DNA from: Nocardioidaceae bacterium SCSIO 66511
Lineage (GTDB): Bacteria > Actinomycetota > Actinomycetes > Propionibacteriales > Nocardioidaceae
Direction: 5' to 3'
Length of the DNA: 64,000 bases
NCBI GenBank assembly: GCA_023100825.1
Contig: CP095846.1
Span: 62,001-126,000, forward strand
Numbering within the stretch: the stretch's first letter is position 1; each line of letters opens with the position of its first letter. A program made the position numbers and the translations under genes. Shown one piece after another: positions 61,046 through 64,000 of this stretch. The notes beneath the pieces are model-generated. The model made no database searches and was not told where the DNA came from. It was given only the letters and a program-made list of their open reading frames with translations.

Positions 61046-62193
61046 AACGCGGTCCGTTCCCCGCAGTCGGTCGCCCAGGTACGAAGGCTCTCCCACTGCT
61101 GTGGGAGTCGGTGTTCGTCCGAGGCGAGTGGGGCTTTGAAGAAGAAGCCGAGCTCGGGTACGGGGCCCGCGTCACCGAGTGCGTTCGCCCGGTCGATCAG
61201 GCGGACGAGGTCGAGCACCAGCGGGGCTGCGAGTGCCGAGTCGCATCCCTGCCAGGTGAACTGCAGAGTCATCTGGGCGCCGAGGAAACCGTCGAAGCGG
61301 ATGTGGTCCCACGCCGTCTTCCAGTCACCCAGATCGGAGACGTAGTCGATGTGCATCGGGCCGTCGACGTGGTGGCCGACGATCGCGTCGAGGCCTTCCT
61401 GCTTCGTACCGGTCTTGCTGGCGGCCGCAGTCGGGTCGGCGAGGGTCTCACCGTCGCCGCCGCCGAGCAGGTTGACCGATGTCCAGGACCGGATCGGCAG
61501 CGCGCGGGAGGCGAACATCGGCGCCAACACCGACTTCACCAGGGTCTCGCCGGTCTTACCGTCGCGTCCCGCGTATGGCAGGCCGCGGTTCTCGGCGAGC
61601 TCGCGCAGGGCGGGTACCTCGATGCCCGGGCTCGGGGTGAAGCCCACGTACGCACAGTCGGCCAGCAGCGCCGCGCATGCGTACATCGAACTCGGTGCGA
61701 GCGGTGACCGGCCGGCGTCCCAGGCCGCTTCCAGGGCGGACCAGCTGGCGAGATCATCGTCGGGGTCGCGCGGCGGCTCGGTACTCGAGACATCGACGAC
61801 GACCGTACGCGCAACTCCGGAGCGTTGCGCGAACTCGGTGATCTCGGCGGTGAGTCGTTCGATGGTCGCGCGCTGATCGGCGCCGTCACGTACGCCCGGG
61901 CGGATGCGGGCATCGGTTGAGGTCAGCTCCGAGCCGAGCGCGTCGACAAGTGTCTGCGGCACGACCCGGCCGGCGACGAGCTGCTCGGCGCGTTTGGCGA
62001 GCGGCAGCTCACTCACGTCGTGTCCGCCGATGACGAGGTTCTCGTAGCCGACGAGCCCGCGGTCGTCGACGAGTGTCGTCACACAGCCGGTCGGCTCGAC
62101 CAGTCGACCGGCGAGCGCATACGCTCCGATTGCCGCGGTCGTGGCGAGCGACCCGCGCGCACCGATGAACCAGATACCGACCTGCTCGTCCAT
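61042..62193 (-). CDS. ino1: Inositol-3-phosphate synthase family protein
   Basis: A 383-residue NAD-dependent cyclase. It turns glucose 6-phosphate into 1D-myo-inositol 3-phosphate in related enzymes. The NAD motif is WFIGARGSLATTAAIGA (GxxGSxxT), with GRDGKTGETLVKSVLAPMF, NLLGGGDGETL and WDHIRFDGFLGAQMTLQF as catalytic and binding segments. The ATG at 62193 is the likely start. As the first gene of the Ebo operon it occupies the place of EboD, another sugar-phosphate cyclase. The product is therefore probably an inositol-type cyclitol for the operon's pathway. A dyad operator lies about 85 bp upstream. Confidence 0.9.
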   Translation of the reverse strand: MDEQVGIWFIGARGSLATTAAIGAYALAGRLVEPTGCVTTLVDDRGLVGYENLVIGGHDVSELPLAKRAEQLVAGRVVPQTLVDALGSELTSTDARIRPGVRDGADQRATIERLTAEITEFAQRSGVARTVVVDVSSTEPPRDPDDDLASWSALEAAWDAGRSPLAPSSMYACAALLADCAYVGFTPSPGIEVPALRELAENRGLPYAGRDGKTGETLVKSVLAPMFASRALPIRSWTSVNLLGGGDGETLADPTAAASKTGTKQEGLDAIVGHHVDGPMHIDYVSDLGDWKTAWDHIRFDGFLGAQMTLQFTWQGCDSALAAPLVLDLVRLIDRANALGDAGPVPELGFFFKAPLASDEHRLPQQWESLRTWATDCGERTAL

Positions 62194-62277
62194 GTGGCAC
62201 CCACCGATCGCGAGGTTGCGTTTGTTCCGTCGGATACGCGGGCAAGGTAACCCACGCCACAGTCGAGTTTCAACGGG

Positions 62278-62320
62278 TCGCAACGAACTTTTGTTGGTTG
62301 ATCGCAAAAAGTGGTTGCGA
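62278..62320. promoter_or_regulatory. Large inverted repeat upstream of the Ebo operon
   Basis: Left arm 62278-62293 and right arm 62305-62320 (TCGCAACGAACTTTTG and CAAAAAGTGGTTGCGA) match at 13 of 16 positions around an 11-bp spacer. The AT-rich centre is out of character with the region. It ends 85 bp before the ino1 start and is a likely operator. No regulator gene is adjacent. Confidence 0.55.
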
Positions 62321-62399
62321 ACCGCACCGCTCTGGTGAGGTTCGCGGGGTCGTCGGTACGCCGACCACCCGCCGCTACACAGCGGCTCGCTGTCGGATT

Positions 62400-62775
62400 C
62401 GCCGATTCCTTCGGTGCGACTACCCACCACAACGGTTCTGTGCGCTGTCGGCGTGTGCGCTCCTGTGGTCCGACGACCCGTCTGCCCGACGGGGCTTCGT
62501 TGTCGGCTTCCCCGGCCCTTCGGCGGGCAAAAGACGCGGCGAAGCCGGAGCCGCAGCTACCTGGCTCGGGCCTACTGCCGGCTAACCCGATTCGGTTGGC
62601 TTTGCTGGTCGATGGATGGTGCTTTACCAAGTAGACATGGTGAAACTCCACTTTGCACGGCGCGTACGCCGTGCAAAGTGGAAGTTTGCCGTGCCTGCTG
62701 GTACGCGAGCGGCCGCCGAGTCTGGTGGGACGCGAAACGAAGGTTACCCCGAACCCATATCAAGGTGGCGCGCAG
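62400..62775 (+). repeat. Dispersed repeat, copy D (right arm missing)
   Basis: Fourth copy, same orientation as B and C. The left arm is present with its outer end duplicated (62410-62450 and from 62470). The centre has CTTTACCAAGTAGACATGG and a 14-bp hairpin with a 4-nt loop (62649-62680). After the block GTTACCCCGAACCCATATCA the right arm is lost, and the aminopeptidase stop codon follows at 62806. This copy lies between two minus-strand genes, not convergent ones. Confidence 0.85.
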
Positions 62776-62805
62776 AGCGCCCGCGCCAGCTGCCTGCGAT
62801 CGGCG

Positions 62806-63762
62806 CTACGCGGCGTCGTCGAGTGCTTCTGGTGCGGTCAGCGACCAGAGGGTGTACGACATGGCGTCAGTCATGTTGTCGAGCATCGTCGAGTCGATGT
62901 TCTCGGTCGTGTCACAGGCCGAGTGGTAGCAGCCGTCGTACGCCTCACCGGCCGTACCGCCCCACTGCTGCGCCTCTTCCTCGGTTTTGGTCTCCTCGGC
63001 GCCGCTGAACAGGCCGCCGATCGGTACGCCAGCCTGCTCGAAGGCGGCGTGGTCGCTGCGTCCGCCGACCGTTGACGGCGCGGTCGAGATATCGCGCGTA
63101 CCGAAGAACTCGTTGAATGTCGTCTCGATTGCGTCGTCGCCGTCGTACACGAAGTAGCCGCCGTTCGGCGATCCGATCATGTCGAAGTTCAGGTACGCGT
63201 CGATGCGATCGAGCTCGGCCTGGTCGAGCGACTCGACGTAGTGCGACGAGCCGAGCAGGCCCTGCTCCTCCGCGCCCCACCACGCGAACCGGATGGTCAC
63301 GCTCGGGTCGGGGTTGGCCTCGGCGAAGGCGAGCGCCGTCGCGAGTTCACCAGCGGAGCCGCTGCCGTTGTCGTTGATGCCCGGTCCCTCGTCTACGCTG
63401 TCGAGATGCCCGCCGAGCATCACGACATGCGACGGGTCGGCGCCCTCGAGTTCGGCGGTGAGGTTGTACGACTCGCCGCCGAAGGTGTCGAACGGTTGCT
63501 CGTTGACCGTGTAACCCGCTCCTTCCAGCTGTTCGGTGACGTAGTCGACCGACGCCCGGTACCCGTCGGAGCCGGTCGCACGGTTGCCGCCGTTGTCGTC
63601 GGCGATCTGCTGCAGTGCGTCGAGATGGCCCTGAACAGCAGCGACGTCGATATCCGGGGCCTCGAGCGCGCTCGGGTCGTCGGGTGCGGCGGCGGACGGT
63701 GCGGCTAGGCCGGCCATGGCGACGACCGTCGCCGTGGCGGTGATGGCGGTGCGGAGGTGCAT
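62806..63762 (-). CDS. Secreted M28-family aminopeptidase
   Basis: A 318-residue exported zinc aminopeptidase. The signal peptide is 1-25 (ending SAA). The two-metal site has His119 (GGHLDS), bridging Asp131 (GINDNGSG), base Glu165 and ligand Glu166 (WGAEEQG), Asp194 (NFDMIG) and a C-terminal His in CYHSACD, where the two Cys likely form a disulfide. It would remove N-terminal residues from peptides outside the cell. The ATG at 63762 starts the signal sequence. The longer frame would run into the neighbouring gene. The region to the M4 peptidase is about 90 bp and includes a terminator. Confidence 0.92.
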   Translation of the reverse strand: MHLRTAITATATVVAMAGLAAPSAAAPDDPSALEAPDIDVAAVQGHLDALQQIADDNGGNRATGSDGYRASVDYVTEQLEGAGYTVNEQPFDTFGGESYNLTAELEGADPSHVVMLGGHLDSVDEGPGINDNGSGSAGELATALAFAEANPDPSVTIRFAWWGAEEQGLLGSSHYVESLDQAELDRIDAYLNFDMIGSPNGGYFVYDGDDAIETTFNEFFGTRDISTAPSTVGGRSDHAAFEQAGVPIGGLFSGAEETKTEEEAQQWGGTAGEAYDGCYHSACDTTENIDSTMLDNMTDAMSYTLWSLTAPEALDDAA

Positions 63763-63785
63763 CGTGCTGTCCTCTCGAATGGGAT

Positions 63786-63822
63786 CGGCCGCGACCCGGG
63801 AGCAGTTCCCGAGCCGCGGCCG
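63786..63822 (-). terminator. Hairpin terminator of the M4 peptidase gene
   Basis: Arms 63786-63801 and 63807-63822 pair over 16 bp in the minus-strand transcript, with two G-U wobbles and a 5-nt loop. It starts 32 bp after the M4 peptidase stop codon. There is no strong U-run. Confidence 0.65.
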
Positions 63823-63853
63823 ACGTCTGGTTGGTGCTGTTTGGTGCCTGGAT

Positions 63854-64000
63854 TCAGTCGACGGCGACCGCGGTCCACGCGGCCTCGACGCCCTTGACCT
63901 CGGCGCTGCCCTCGCCGTACAGGTCGGTGGCGGCGGCAACGGTGTGCTCGCGTGCCTCCGCGTACGTCTCGGTGCTGGTCATGTACTCGCTCAGCGCCTT
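63854..64000 (-). CDS. M4-family metallopeptidase, C-terminal fragment
   Basis: Only the last 48 codons lie in the window; the rest is beyond the right edge. The tail (KALSEYMTSTETYAEAREHT, then LYGEGSAEVKGVEAAWTAV) is the characteristic end of thermolysin-type M4 peptidases, where the final helices pack against the catalytic domain. The TGA is at 63854-63856. Such enzymes are secreted zinc endopeptidases. It sits beside an M28 aminopeptidase on the same strand, so the two probably degrade protein together. Confidence 0.8.
   Translation of the reverse strand, partial: KALSEYMTSTETYAEAREHTVAAATDLYGEGSAEVKGVEAAWTAVAVD

Overview
The window is high-GC DNA with actinobacterial habits: GTG and TTG starts, ATGA/GTGA stop-start overlaps, Tat and lipoprotein signals, a PaaX regulator, a DinB2-type polymerase like that of mycobacteria, and truncated haemoglobin beside a flavohaemoglobin. 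Frequent CGTACG and the gene content suggest Propionibacteriales (Nocardioidaceae or Kribbella-like), but I cannot fix the genus. It looks chromosomal. I see no rRNA, tRNA, CRISPR array, insertion sequence or prophage gene.

1-15 kb: secreted hypothetical; a TPR-like gene cut by an in-frame amber codon and divergent from a MarR regulator; exported alpha/beta hydrolase; NarL-type two-component pair; methyltransferase; DivIVA-like protein coupled to flavohaemoglobin and truncated haemoglobin; DinB2; a divergent PaaX/AidB-like pair. 15-25 kb: a minus-strand operon (TPR, LLM-hemerythrin fusion, a very short P450-like protein, PEP-mutase-like lyase); a second two-component pair; a full-length P450; a cutinase-like protein and a choice-of-anchor G protein, both exported. 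25-30 kb: sulfate ABC importer with a YtrA-like regulator. 30-36 kb: FadR-type regulator divergent from an operon for N-acyl-D-amino-acid use (permease, serine hydrolase, D-aminoacylase, D-amino-acid dehydrogenase).

36-47 kb: a ROK-regulated sugar locus (RbsA/C/B-like importer, Gfo/Idh/MocA oxidoreductase, a large secreted PA14-propeller-CBM-DUF1080 protein, xylose-isomerase-like enzyme). 47-54 kb: an exported redox operon (ThuA-propeller-PKD-DUF1080 protein, cupredoxin protein, two-domain multicopper oxidase). 54-62 kb: an eight-gene minus-strand operon that is an Ebo cluster (EboC, EboA, EboB, EboE and EboF homologues). Inositol-3-phosphate synthase leads it, where other Ebo clusters have the cyclase EboD, and a Tat-exported isomerase-like protein ends it. 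A large hairpin closes the operon and a 43-bp dyad precedes it. 62-64 kb: M28 aminopeptidase and the C-terminus of an M4 metallopeptidase.

The least expected structure is a dispersed repeat of about 0.5 kb, present four times (near 15.2, 25.4, 47.2 and 62.6 kb). It has long imperfect inverted arms and a conserved central hairpin. Three copies lie exactly between convergent genes.
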